22,618 nt of DNA from an uncultured Rikenella sp. (GTDB lineage Bacteria > Bacteroidota > Bacteroidia > Bacteroidales > Rikenellaceae): assembly GCA_910577885.1 (NCBI GenBank), contig CAJTNK010000024.1, positions 1-22,618 of the forward strand, written 5' to 3'. A program made the translations under genes and the position numbers. This document shows positions 14,888 to 22,332 of this stretch, piece by piece. Every line of letters begins with the position of its first letter. The stretch's first letter is position 1. The notes below the pieces were generated by a model, which saw nothing but the letters and a program-made list of their open reading frames with translations, did no database searches and was not told the origin of the DNA.

Positions 14888-16219
14888 GTGTTCTACTCCG
14901 TCCGAACGACCTTTACGCTCCTCTCGCTGCTATTTCTGACCGTGGGATGCACGGCAGGCACCGTGCTGAGCCTCCTGTGGAACTACTACATCGTGTCCGT
15001 CTTCGCCCTGCTGGGAGTGGCGGTCGGCGCCCTGCGCATCATCCGCTTCTACAACCGGCAGACCGCCAAGTTGATGTTCATGTTCAACTCGATCGAGAAC
15101 GGCGACTACTCGTTCCAGTTCACAACCCACAGTCCGCGGCGGAACGACACGCTGGTGAACGCCTCGTTGAACCGAATCCACGAGCTGTTGACCCGCGCCC
15201 GCGACGAGACGATCGAACAGGAGAAGTACTTCCGCCTGATTCTGGAGAGCGTCACCACCGGCATCGTCATCATCGACGAGCACGGGCACGTGCGGCAGAC
15301 CAACCGCGAGGCGCTTCGCCTGCTGGGGATCGACCCTTTCACGCACGTGAGTCAGCTGGGCCGTCTGGACGAGCACTTTCCGACCACGATGCGCGAGATC
15401 ACGGCCGGCGAGAGCCGCCAGCTGGTCTGCACCAACCCGCAAGGGTCGATCACACTTTCGGTCCAGGCGTCGTCGATCGTTCGTCGCGGCGAGCGGCTCA
15501 AGATCCTGGCGCTGACCGACATCGAGGACGAGTTGTCGGATCGTGAAATCGAGTCTTGGATCCGGTTGATCCGGGTGCTGACCCACGAGATCATGAACTC
15601 GATCAACCCGATCACCTCGATCAGCGACTCGCTGGTCGAACGGGTGGTCGACGAGGGTTCGGACCCGCAGCTGCGCCACGGCCTGGAGACCATCAGCCAG
15701 ACGGCCAAAGGATTGATTTCGTTCGTCGATTCGTACCGCAAGTTCACCCGCCTCCCGACACCGAAACCGACCCTGTTTTACGTCCGCAAATTCATGGAAA
15801 ACCTCCGTTCGCTGGCCTTGGCAACGGTTCCGGAAGAGGCCGCACCGGTCGAGATCCGCCTGTCGGTCGAGCCGGAGGATCTGATCCTGCACGCCGACCG
15901 AGGGTTGGTGAGCCAGGTGGCGATCAACCTGCTGAAAAACGCCATCGAAGCCACTGCCGAAACGCCCCATCCGCAGATCGACTTTTCGGCCACCATCGAC
16001 AGCCGCGAGCGCGTGATTCTAACGGTCTCGAACAACGGTCCGAGCATTCCGCCCGAGGTGGCGGATCACATTTTCATTCCGTTCTTCACGACGAAAACGG
16101 GCGGTTCGGGTGTGGGACTGAGCCTCTCGCGGCAGATCATGCGGCTGCACGACGGCACGCTCAAATACCGGCCGGGAAGCGAAGGCACCGGGTCGATCTT
16201 CACGATGACGTTCAACTAA
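14888..16219 (+). CDS. Sensor histidine kinase (NtrB-like partner of the sigma-54 regulator)
   Basis: A 443-residue membrane kinase. Two closely spaced N-terminal membrane helices (~8-28 and ~33-50) leave almost no periplasmic loop. A HAMP-like linker and a PAS domain (~105-200, EKYFRLILESVTTGIVIIDEHGHV) follow, then the H-box LTHEIMNSINPITS with phospho-acceptor H233, the N-box NLLKNAIEA (N351), and an ATP lid with FTTKTGGSGVGLS. The lack of a periplasmic sensor suggests that it senses within the membrane or the cytosol (inference). The start is a GTG at 14888: the next in-frame ATG (M64) would remove both membrane helices. It is probably co-transcribed with the regulator, 53 bp upstream. 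Confidence 0.9.
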   Translation: MFYSVRTTFTLLSLLFLTVGCTAGTVLSLLWNYYIVSVFALLGVAVGALRIIRFYNRQTAKLMFMFNSIENGDYSFQFTTHSPRRNDTLVNASLNRIHELLTRARDETIEQEKYFRLILESVTTGIVIIDEHGHVRQTNREALRLLGIDPFTHVSQLGRLDEHFPTTMREITAGESRQLVCTNPQGSITLSVQASSIVRRGERLKILALTDIEDELSDREIESWIRLIRVLTHEIMNSINPITSISDSLVERVVDEGSDPQLRHGLETISQTAKGLISFVDSYRKFTRLPTPKPTLFYVRKFMENLRSLALATVPEEAAPVEIRLSVEPEDLILHADRGLVSQVAINLLKNAIEATAETPHPQIDFSATIDSRERVILTVSNNGPSIPPEVADHIFIPFFTTKTGGSGVGLSLSRQIMRLHDGTLKYRPGSEGTGSIFTMTFN

Positions 16220-16803
16220 CCCGCCTTGTTCCTCGTTTTTTCGGCTACGGGTGGCGATTAGCTTGTACCTGAACTCCTCTTCTCCATTCCATATTGAGGT
16301 TTTGAACGGCTGTTCATCTCTTGTTCAACGCTTTTTCGCTGATTTTTCGGGGAGGGGTACATTCGCGCGCCCCGGTGTTGGCCGTCCGGCGGAGAAAACC
16401 CCAGCTTTCGCGTGCCGAGCAAGAGAATCCGGCGGAGAGTGGCAATGTGCCCGCTACTTGGACTTCAGCTTCGGTTTTCTGGCCCGTCAGGCCAGCAAAA
16501 CGCCCTGTGGGCGCGTTGCGTTGCCTCCAGGTGCCGCTCGGCACTCGAAGATTGGAGCTTGCTTTGCAAAGCACCGCTGGCGACGACTCGTTGATAGCTA
16601 CCCCCCCCGATCCGAAAAACTACTCCACCCCACAGTCATGGACCGCGCGCCTGGGCCGAGATCTCGCCATGGCGGCCGCCGCTACCCCACGCGGCAGGCC
16701 GCAATACGCCGCTTCACGCGACGAAATTGCGCCTTCCGCTAGCGGCGACCGAAAGCCTACTCAGCCACCCGGCTCCGCTCAACGGGCATTGACCGCGCGC
16801 CTT

Positions 16804-16848
16804 GGGAAATCCTGTTTGAATAATGTGAATTATTCAAACGTATTTCCT
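16804..16848 (+). repeat. GTGA-loop hairpin, unit 1
   Basis: Inner stem GTTTGAATAAT (16814-16824) pairs perfectly with ATTATTCAAAC (16829-16839) around the loop GTGA. Outer GGAAAT (16805-16810) pairs with ATTTCC (16842-16847). GCGCGC tracts follow on both sides. Compare 16965-17007 and 22459-22499. Confidence 0.7.
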
Positions 16849-16964
16849 CCTAAGGCGGGGCGCGCGGGGCTGGAGGGGACTGCCTTTACGCCGGGCAGGC
16901 GGTGCCTTCCGGCACTCGGTATTGGCCTCCCGGGCGAGAAAAACGGTCTTTGTCCGCGCGCCAA

Positions 16965-17007
16965 GAAAATCCTGTTAGAACAATTCACATTGTTCTAACG
17001 GATTTCC
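16965..17007 (-). repeat. GTGA-loop hairpin, unit 2 (opposite orientation)
   Basis: Inner stem GTTAGAACAAT (16974-16984) pairs perfectly with ATTGTTCTAAC (16989-16999). The loop is TCAC on the + strand, so GTGA on the - strand. The outer pair is GAAAAT with ATTTCC. The arms have the same length as unit 1 but a different sequence. Confidence 0.7.
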
Positions 17008-17250
17008 TCATTTAGGCGCGGCGCGCGGAATCTCGAAAGAACTGCCCTCAGGCCGGGCAGGCCCCGCTTACGCCGCGGGGGCGGTGCCTCCCGGCACCCG
17101 GTATGGGCCTACCGGTTGCAATTTGCATTGACCGCGCTGGCGCACCCACAGGGCGTTTACTGGCCTGACGGAAGAGAAAAACCGTGCGACCACAGTGAGC
17201 CGGCGGCGCGCCACAGCGCGGGGCCATTTGACAGAGAACAGCCAATGCCT

Positions 17251-17290
17251 AAAAAAGAAAGCGCGCAAGGTTGATTACAACCCTGCGCGC
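17251..17290 (-). terminator. Rho-independent terminator of efp
   Basis: On the - strand a strong stem, GCGCGCA paired with TGCGCGC (17261-17290) with an inner GGTTG/CAACC around ATTA, is followed directly by TTTCTTTTTT. It lies about 57 bp after the efp stop codon and matches a classical intrinsic terminator. Confidence 0.8.
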
Positions 17291-17346
17291 CCTGACGTGA
17301 ATACGCTAACCTCTCAAAAATAAAAGTCTCCCCCCACCAACTCGCT

Positions 17347-17913
17347 CTACTTGATCCGTTCGTAGTACTCGCGCGTGCGAGTATCGACCCGGATCCGCTC
17401 GCCGGTGTTGATGAACAACGGCACCTTGACCGTAGCCCCCGTTTCGACCGTAGCCGGTTTCAAGGCGTTCGACGATGCCGTATCCCCCTTCAACCCCGGT
17501 TCGGTGTAGGTGACCTCCATTTCGACCAGCTGCGGAAGCTCGGCCGAGAGAACCTGTTCGTTGTCCGTGCGGAACATCACTTCGACCACCTCTCCCTCTT
17601 TCATCAGGTCCGAGTTGTCGATCAGATTCTTGTCGATCACGATCTGTTCGAAAGTCTCCGTGTGCATGAAATTCGCACCCATATCGTCCTCGTACAGAAA
17701 CTGATACGGACGACGTTCGACCCGTACCGGATCGATCGGAGCGCCGGCCGTAAACGTATTGTCGATCGTGCGTCCGTTTTCGAGGTTTTTGAGCTTCGTG
17801 CGGACGAAAGCCGGACCCTTGCCCGGTTTCACGTGCTGGAAATCGACGATTTGGCAGGTCTTGCCGTTGAACTCGATGCACATCCCGATCTTGATATCTG
17901 CGGTTGTAGCCAT
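17347..17913 (-). CDS. efp: Translation elongation factor P
   Basis: A 188-residue protein of normal EF-P length with the three OB-like domains. The tip loop HVKPGKGPAFVRTK carries K32, equivalent to the lysine (K34 in E. coli) that many bacteria modify to help ribosomes through polyproline stretches. The C-terminal signature GDTASSNALKPATVETGATVKVPLFI is clear. GPAF differs from GQAF in E. coli. No EpmA/EpmB-type modification gene is in the window, so the modification state is unknown. ATG at 17913 starts MATTADIKIGMCI, the standard family start. It has its own promoter (17977-18008) overlapping the end of the yqaA-like gene and a strong terminator downstream, so it appears monocistronic. 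Confidence 0.97.
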   Translation of the reverse strand: MATTADIKIGMCIEFNGKTCQIVDFQHVKPGKGPAFVRTKLKNLENGRTIDNTFTAGAPIDPVRVERRPYQFLYEDDMGANFMHTETFEQIVIDKNLIDNSDLMKEGEVVEVMFRTDNEQVLSAELPQLVEMEVTYTEPGLKGDTASSNALKPATVETGATVKVPLFINTGERIRVDTRTREYYERIK

Positions 17914-17976
17914 TGGTGTGTTATGGTTGTGTTTTTAGTGTTATTGCGTCGTGGCGGATTGTCGCCTCGCGCGTGG

Positions 17977-18008
17977 CAAAGTTAAGCAAAAGCCCCGTTT
18001 TACGCAAA
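17977..18008 (-). promoter_or_regulatory. efp promoter (-33/-7)
   Basis: On the - strand TTTG (18008-18005), a 20-nt spacer and TAACTTTG (17984-17977) match the Bacteroidota consensus TTTG-N19-21-TAnnTTTG exactly. The start would lie near 17972, giving a leader of about 60 nt. The -33 element overlaps the last codons of the upstream gene. Confidence 0.7.
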
Positions 18009-18455
18009 CACCAGCGGTCGGATCCACTCCACGGCCACGGCCCAACCGACGAATCGGGCTGTTTTACCGATGAGCATGAAGAGGGCCACCTGCCAGGCGT
18101 TGACTTTGTAGAACCCCAGTCCCAGCGCAAAGAGGTCGCCCACCAGCGGCAGCCACGACAGAAAGGCGAGCCATGCTCCCCATCGTTCGATGCGTGTTTT
18201 TTGGCGTTCGAGGGTCTCTCGCCGGACCTTGAACCAGCGTTCGATCCACTCCCATCGTCCTCCTCGCCCCATCCAGTAGGAGATCATCCCTCCGGCCCAG
18301 TTGCCGAGCGAGGCGACGATGACCGTCAGCACGACATTCCCGCCGGCGGCCAACATGCCGATCAGCAGGAAATCGGAGCTGAACGGAATGACGGTCGCGG
18401 CGAGCAGCGCGCCGATAAACAGACCGACATATCCCAAATCGAGTAACCAATCCAT
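18000..18455 (-). CDS. YqaA-like small inner-membrane protein (DedA/VTT superfamily)
   Basis: A 151-residue membrane protein with a first helix pair at ~5-45 (LGYVGLFIGALLAATVIPFSSDFLLIGML), a Gly-rich segment GNWAGGMISYWMGR, an amphipathic middle section, and a C-terminal part SWLPLVGDLFALGLGFYKV that closely resembles E. coli YqaA (SWMPVVGDLLCLLAG). Members of this superfamily are linked to lipid or undecaprenyl-phosphate flipping and envelope homeostasis; the role of the YqaA branch is not settled. ATG 18455 is preferred to an upstream GTG at 18461, since both give the same protein apart from two residues. It lies ~27 bp after mscS on the same strand, probably in one operon. Confidence 0.85.
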   Translation of the reverse strand: MDWLLDLGYVGLFIGALLAATVIPFSSDFLLIGMLAAGGNVVLTVIVASLGNWAGGMISYWMGRGGRWEWIERWFKVRRETLERQKTRIERWGAWLAFLSWLPLVGDLFALGLGFYKVNAWQVALFMLIGKTARFVGWAVAVEWIRPLVFA

Positions 18456-18482
18456 GGGCACGCACAGGGGGGGGCGAACAAG

Positions 18483-19406
18483 TTAGGCGTCGTCCCGATG
18501 GAGGTGTACGTCCATCTGCGGGAACGGAATATTGATGCCCTTGGCCGAGAAGGCCTTGTAGACGCGTTCGTTCATGCAGAAGAAGACGTCCCAATAGGCC
18601 GTCGAGTCGACCCACGCCCGAACGGTGATGTTCACCGAGCTGTCGGCCAGTGCGCTCAAGGCGATGAACGGCGCCGGGTCGGTCGCCACCCGTTCGTCGG
18701 CGGCCAACAGTTCGGCGATCGTAGTCCGAGCCAGTTCGTAGTCGTCGCCATAGGCGATCCCGAAGGTCCAATCCACCCGCCGCCTCGGCTCCCGTGAATA
18801 GTTATTGATGATCCCCGTCGACACCGGACCGTTCGGCAGCAGAATCGTCTTATTGTCCGGCGTATTGAGCAGCGTGTGGATGAGCTGAATCTCCTTGACC
18901 GTGCCGCTTTGTCCCTGCGCTTCGATGAAATCCCCCACCCGGAACGGACGGAACAGCAGAATCATCACACCCCCCGCAAAGTTCTGCAACGTGCCGCTCA
19001 GAGCCATCCCGATGGCCAAACCCGCCGATGCGAACAGAGCGATAAACGACGTGGTGTCGATCCCCAGCACCCCGATGATGACGGTAATCAGGAAAAGCAT
19101 CAGGGTGATGTTGACCAAACTCATCAGAAACGCACGCAACGACACATCGACATTCCGACGGACCATGAGCCGCTCCAGCAGCTTCCGGATGCGGCGGATC
19201 AACCACCGACCCACCCAGAAAATCAACAGCGCGATCAGAATCTTCAAGGCGATATTCGCCACCCCGCTCGTTGCAGCTTTCACCAGGTCGGAACCCGACA
19301 TCTCGGACAACGCGCTGAGCTTCTGTGCAAAGGTGGTCTTGACGCTGTCTGCTTTCGCCAGCACCGCCGGATCGGTCGGCAACTGAGCCAATACTCCTAA
19401 TAACAT
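18483..19406 (-). CDS. mscS: Small-conductance mechanosensitive channel (MscS family)
   Basis: A 307-residue channel protein with TM1 at ~50-70, TM2 at ~95-114 and the pore helix TM3 at ~120-152 with the family pattern of small residues (GLAIGMALSGTLQNFAGGVMILLFRPFRVGD). A beta domain follows (QSGTVKEIQLIHTLLNTPDNKTILLPNG, then NYSREPRRRVDWTFGIAYGDD) and an alpha/beta cage. It should open when membrane tension rises and release solutes on hypo-osmotic shock. The extended N-terminus is within the normal range. ATG 19406 has AAAGGAG upstream, one of the few reasonable Shine-Dalgarno sequences here, though spaced ~12 nt. It leads a two-gene unit with the yqaA-like gene; repeat copy 3 lies directly upstream and no -7 element was recognised. 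Confidence 0.95.
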   Translation of the reverse strand: MLLGVLAQLPTDPAVLAKADSVKTTFAQKLSALSEMSGSDLVKAATSGVANIALKILIALLIFWVGRWLIRRIRKLLERLMVRRNVDVSLRAFLMSLVNITLMLFLITVIIGVLGIDTTSFIALFASAGLAIGMALSGTLQNFAGGVMILLFRPFRVGDFIEAQGQSGTVKEIQLIHTLLNTPDNKTILLPNGPVSTGIINNYSREPRRRVDWTFGIAYGDDYELARTTIAELLAADERVATDPAPFIALSALADSSVNITVRAWVDSTAYWDVFFCMNERVYKAFSAKGINIPFPQMDVHLHRDDA

Positions 19407-19460
19407 ATCCGTTTTTTCTCTCCTTTAAATTTGGTTTTTCTCTATGCTTGGTTTGGATAT

Positions 19461-19764
19461 CGTGCTTTGACTACTGTATGGAACTGTTCTTTTTGTGAAC
19501 AAAAAGAACCAAAAAAACTTTCGGGAATGCTGACGCATTCCATGGGCTGCCGTAGTCAAGAGCCTTGGGGCTTTTCTTCTGGGGTGGCACTTTTTGTGGA
19601 CGCGCTTTTAGGCTGCGAAAACCTTTGGCGCGCCCACAAAAGGCCACCCCAACCAAGTGGGCCAGAGCATTAGCTTGCGGATGCCTAAGGTATAGCGTAG
19701 CTTATGGAAGTCTTTTGGGTACCTTTTCTTCAGAAAAGGTACAGTACCCTCCCGTCGCTAAAAC
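19461..19764 (-). repeat. ~300-bp structured intergenic repeat, copy 3
   Basis: This is nearly the full reverse complement of 3112-3415, with the same length (304 bp), both end hairpins and the small GGAATGC/GCATTCC hairpin. The central stem is slightly eroded on one arm. Homology runs from CGTGCTTTGAC at one end to GTCGCTAAAAC at the other. It sits between the divergent mscS and modF-like genes. With the modF-like promoter it accounts for the 19407-19857 gap. Confidence 0.85.
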
Positions 19765-19797
19765 ACCATTCCAAAACCACGAGTGGAGGCAAACAAA

Positions 19798-19830
19798 TTT
19801 AGGGAGAATAATCGGTTTTGTGTACATTTG
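19798..19830 (+). promoter_or_regulatory. Candidate promoter of the modF-like gene
   Basis: TACATTTG (19823-19830) matches TAnnTTTG perfectly. TTTA at 19798-19801, 21 nt upstream, is a weak -33. The start would be near 19836, about 22 nt before the ATG, and lies just outside repeat copy 3. Confidence 0.55.
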
Positions 19831-19857
19831 AGACGGTAAAAATTTAAGGAGATAGCG

Positions 19858-21291
19858 ATGCAGAGATCGGTTATTCGATTGGAGTCGGGGGTGTTGAGCG
19901 AGAAGGGGCGAGGCTTCGGCGGGGTGTTGAATTTTGAGTTGGGGGAGGGTGAGACGGTGGCGGTGGTGGGCGGGAACGGAGTGGGGAAGACGACTTTGGC
20001 CGAGACGTTGTTGGGACGGCATGCGTTGTGTCGCGGGCGATTGGCGTATGGCGGCGCGGCGGCGGAGGGAGGGGTGCGGTATATCGCTTTTTATGAGACC
20101 TATAATCGGGCCGAGGACGGCGAGTATTATTATCAGCAGCGGTGGAATTCGTGCGACTGTGAGAATGCGCCGCGGGTGGAGGAGCTGTTCGCCCGGATGG
20201 TGGCGGATGAGGAACAGCGGGCGTTGTGCGACGAGTTGTGCGGGCTGCTGGGGTTGGAGAGTCTCCGCTCCAAGCCGGTGGTGATGCTGTCGAGCGGCGA
20301 GTTGCGTAAGTTTCAAATCGTCAGAATGTTGCTCACCCGGGCGCGGGTCTTGGTCGTGGACAACCCGTATATCGGGCTGGATGTCGAGGCGCGGCGGGTG
20401 ATGGACGACCTTTTGGAACGGTTGGTCCGGCAGGTGGGGGTGCAGTTGGTGCTGTTGGTGGCCGACGAGGCCGATGTGCCGACGTTCGTGACGCACGTCT
20501 ACCGGATCGAGGCCGGACGCAGACTCGGGGAGAAACGCCCGCGAGAGGCGCTCGGTGGCGAACGTCCGTCAGTGTCGGTGCCGCGGCCGGTGCTGCCCGC
20601 GGCCGAACGTCCGCCGGTGGAGTGCGAAGAGGTGGTCCGGTTGGAGGGGGTGACGATCCGTTACGGCTCGCGGACGATTCTCCGGGCGTTGGACTGGGTG
20701 CTCCGGGCGGGTGAGAAATGGGCGCTGGCGGGACCGAACGGCTCGGGGAAGTCGACCTTGCTGAGCCTCATCAGCGCCGACAATCCGCAGGCCTATGCGC
20801 AGGACATTACGCTGTTCGGTCGGCGGCGCGGGACGGGCGAGAGCATTTGGGCCATCAAACGACGCATCGGCTATGTGAGCGCGGAGATGCACCGGTCGTT
20901 TATGCGGCCGATTCCGACGGTGAACCTCGTGGCCTCGGGATACTTCGACTCGCTGGGGCTGTACGAGAGGCCGACGGAGGAGCAGCTGGCTGTGGCCGTG
21001 GCGTGGATGGAGGTGTTCGGGATCGGGGGGTTGGCGCGGAGACCGTTCCTGGGCCTCTCGAGCGGCGAACAGCGGCTGGCGCTGCTGGCGCGGGCTTTTG
21101 TCAAGGACCCGGACCTGTTGATCCTCGATGAGCCGCTCAGCGGTCTCGACGCGGCGAACAAGGCGCGGGTGCGCGGCATCATCGACGCCTTTTGCGCTCG
21201 GCCGGGCAAATCGCTGATTTTCGTTTCGCACGAGGAGGCGGACTTTCCGGCTTGCCTCACGCGGCGGCTGGTGCTGAGGCGGAACGACTGA
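19858..21291 (+). CDS. ModF-like protein with two ABC ATPase domains
   Basis: A 477-residue soluble protein with two nucleotide-binding domains and no membrane segment. Domain 1 has Walker A GGNGVGKT (38-45), signature LSSGE (144-148) and Walker B VLVVDNP with D168 followed by N169 where the catalytic Glu is expected. Domain 2 has Walker A GPNGSGKST (292-300), signature LSSGEQ (400-405) and Walker B LLILDEP with intact D424/E425. Domain 2 contains ITLFGRRRGTGESIWAIKRR and VASGYFDSLGLYERP, very close to E. coli ModF (PhrA), whose exact role in molybdate-related physiology is uncertain. No mod genes are nearby, so the link to molybdate is by homology only. The start is supported by AAGGAG 7 nt upstream. 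It is monocistronic and converges on the lipoprotein gene. Confidence 0.85.
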   Translation: MQRSVIRLESGVLSEKGRGFGGVLNFELGEGETVAVVGGNGVGKTTLAETLLGRHALCRGRLAYGGAAAEGGVRYIAFYETYNRAEDGEYYYQQRWNSCDCENAPRVEELFARMVADEEQRALCDELCGLLGLESLRSKPVVMLSSGELRKFQIVRMLLTRARVLVVDNPYIGLDVEARRVMDDLLERLVRQVGVQLVLLVADEADVPTFVTHVYRIEAGRRLGEKRPREALGGERPSVSVPRPVLPAAERPPVECEEVVRLEGVTIRYGSRTILRALDWVLRAGEKWALAGPNGSGKSTLLSLISADNPQAYAQDITLFGRRRGTGESIWAIKRRIGYVSAEMHRSFMRPIPTVNLVASGYFDSLGLYERPTEEQLAVAVAWMEVFGIGGLARRPFLGLSSGEQRLALLARAFVKDPDLLILDEPLSGLDAANKARVRGIIDAFCARPGKSLIFVSHEEADFPACLTRRLVLRRND

Positions 21292-21357
21292 CGGGCGGCG
21301 GCCCGGCAGGGGTTTTTCGGCGGGAGTTTTTTCGGCCGGAGGCGGTAGAGAAAAGCC

Positions 21358-21393
21358 GAGCGGCGCGATTCCGGGCAAAGAATCGCGCCGCTC
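21358..21393. terminator. Strong hairpin between convergent genes
   Basis: GAGCGGCGCGATTC (21358-21371) pairs perfectly over 14 bp with GAATCGCGCCGCTC (21380-21393) around an 8-nt loop. It sits between the stop codons of the modF-like (+) and lipoprotein (-) genes, so it could end both transcripts. It has no clear T tract on either side, which weakens the intrinsic-terminator reading. Confidence 0.5.
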
Positions 21394-21432
21394 TGGGCTT
21401 GGCAAATCCGGCCATAGCCGGAAGAGAGGGTC

Positions 21433-21834
21433 TTATTTCACACGTTTGAAGTATTGGGAATGCCCGTCTTCGTCGATCGTCACCAGCTCTTTTTGGGTGA
21501 GCGATTTCACTTTTATCTGCTCCGTATAGCCGCTGAAACTCAACTTGATGGTTCCGTTCGCGACGGTGTAGGTGAAATCCTCTTCGTAGGTTCCGTCTTC
21601 GTCGATCTCGACCGAAGTCCCGGTCCCGTTGCTCCGGAACGTTATCTGCCACTGGTAGCCGTATTTTGCACCGTACTCTGTATCCCAACCGTCTTCTTTG
21701 TCGTACGTTTTGTATATTTCCCAAGTACCGATCAAGTTATCCGTCGTCACATCCAGCTGTTTGGCGTCGTCTTTCTTACATCCCACGAATGCCACGAGCG
21801 TCAACGTCAGCAGCGCATAAATCAATTTTTTCAT
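21433..21834 (-). CDS. Small lipocalin-like lipoprotein
   Basis: A 133-residue protein. The start at 21834 gives a lipoprotein signal MKKLIYALLTLTLVAFVGC with lipidation at C19; an upstream in-frame start at 21864 would add ten charged residues before it and is less likely. KKDD directly after the Cys resembles the acidic export signals that place some Bacteroidota lipoproteins on the cell surface (inference). The rest is beta-rich: LIGTWEIYKTY opens the pattern of lipocalin-like domains, followed by alternating strands such as WQITFRSNGTGTSVEIDEDG and IKLSFSGYTEQIKVKSLTQKEL. The ligand and function are unknown. No promoter was recognised; it lies just downstream of the rod RNA and may be fed by read-through. 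Confidence 0.75.
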   Translation of the reverse strand: MKKLIYALLTLTLVAFVGCKKDDAKQLDVTTDNLIGTWEIYKTYDKEDGWDTEYGAKYGYQWQITFRSNGTGTSVEIDEDGTYEEDFTYTVANGTIKLSFSGYTEQIKVKSLTQKELVTIDEDGHSQYFKRVK

Positions 21835-21892
21835 ATCCGAAAATCTCCGATTTTTTGTCCGCACCCCCGACTCCTCGGATGCTGTTTGGCTT

Positions 21893-22149
21893 AAAAAAGA
21901 GAAAGTGTGGAGTCGTTAGTCTATCTGCGTAGAGGTTCTGGAATACCCTGAGACAAATAAACAATACCCCACACCTGTATATCACGGGAAGTGGCGCAGA
22001 ACGCGTCCCCTTTGCCGTAGCTATACAAGTGACGAGTGTTTATCGCCCTCCTTGTCTCAGTTGAAATTTTCCAGATTTCTACGCAAGGATAAAAGCTAAA
22101 CACTTTCATCAAAATATGTCCGCCGAGGCTTCCTCACGGGCTCCCCGAC
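21893..22149 (-). ncRNA. ssrS: Long rod-shaped RNA, probably 6S RNA (Bacteroidales type)
   Basis: On the - strand the two halves pair along almost their full length: GAAAGTGT (22107-22100) with ACACTTTC (21908-21901), TGCGTAGA (22085-22078) with TCTACGCA (21933-21926), CTGGAA with TTCCAG, CTGAGACAA with TTGTCTCAG, ATAAACA with TGTTTAT, and ACTTGTATA with TATACAGGT. A GC-rich apical hairpin and internal bubbles interrupt the rod. A TTTTTT tail follows the outer stem, and TATCTTTG lies at the expected distance upstream. A single long rod with a central bubble, ~200-250 nt, is the 6S design, which mimics an open promoter and binds RNA polymerase. The structure is seen; the 6S identity is inferred. 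The exact 5' end is uncertain: a second promoter-like TTTG-N19-TATCCTTG (22113-22083) would start inside the stem. Confidence 0.6.
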
Positions 22150-22153
22150 GCCA

Positions 22154-22161
22154 CAAAGATA
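22154..22161 (-). promoter_or_regulatory. Candidate -7 element of the rod RNA
   Basis: On the - strand TATCTTTG is a perfect TAnnTTTG match, with only a weak -33 (TGTT/GTTT) about 19 nt upstream. The start would be near 22149, just before the paired region. Confidence 0.5.
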
Positions 22162-22330
22162 GAAAATGTTTCGCACAGAAAACACTCCGTTTGGGGTATT
22201 GTACCGGCAAAGGTCGCCCAAACTTTCCGAAATTCCGCTATTGTGCGACAACTATGTTCGGCGTATCTTGGTCGTTGACCGCCTCGGCAGGGGGTGGGGA
22301 ATTTTTTTTGGGGGTGCCGCTCGCGTTAAA
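22162..22330. other. Intergenic stretch with nothing recognised
   Basis: I see no gene, RNA or repeat that I can support between the rod-RNA promoter and the repeat block beginning near 22330. Short open frames here are not credible. Confidence 0.4.
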
Positions 22331-22332
22331 TA

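Larger units (their letters stand above)
16220..17246. repeat. Repeat-rich intergenic region between convergent genes
   Basis: About 1 kb with no credible gene between the kinase (+) and efp (-). It holds several GC-rich repeat units. A 42-bp inverted pair lies at 16473-16514 and 17140-17182 (both with GTCAGGCCAG and ACGCCCTGTGGG). GGTGCC-N3-CGGCAC repeats lie at 16530, 16901 and 17083. Two AT-rich hairpins (16804-16848 and 16965-17007) are bracketed by GCGCGC tracts. Homologous pieces recur at 22395-22618. A small hairpin, TGAAC-GGCT-GTTCA near 16302-16315, might help end the kinase transcript. Open frames here are short, overlapping and of repeat composition. Confidence 0.6.

Noticed and set aside
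16251..16998. Several overlapping open frames in the gap between the kinase and efp
   Set aside because: They run through repeat units, lack ribosome-binding sites and promoters, and show no family resemblance.
21921..22112. A 63-codon open frame on the - strand
   Set aside because: It coincides with the strongly self-complementary rod RNA, which explains the sequence better than a protein.
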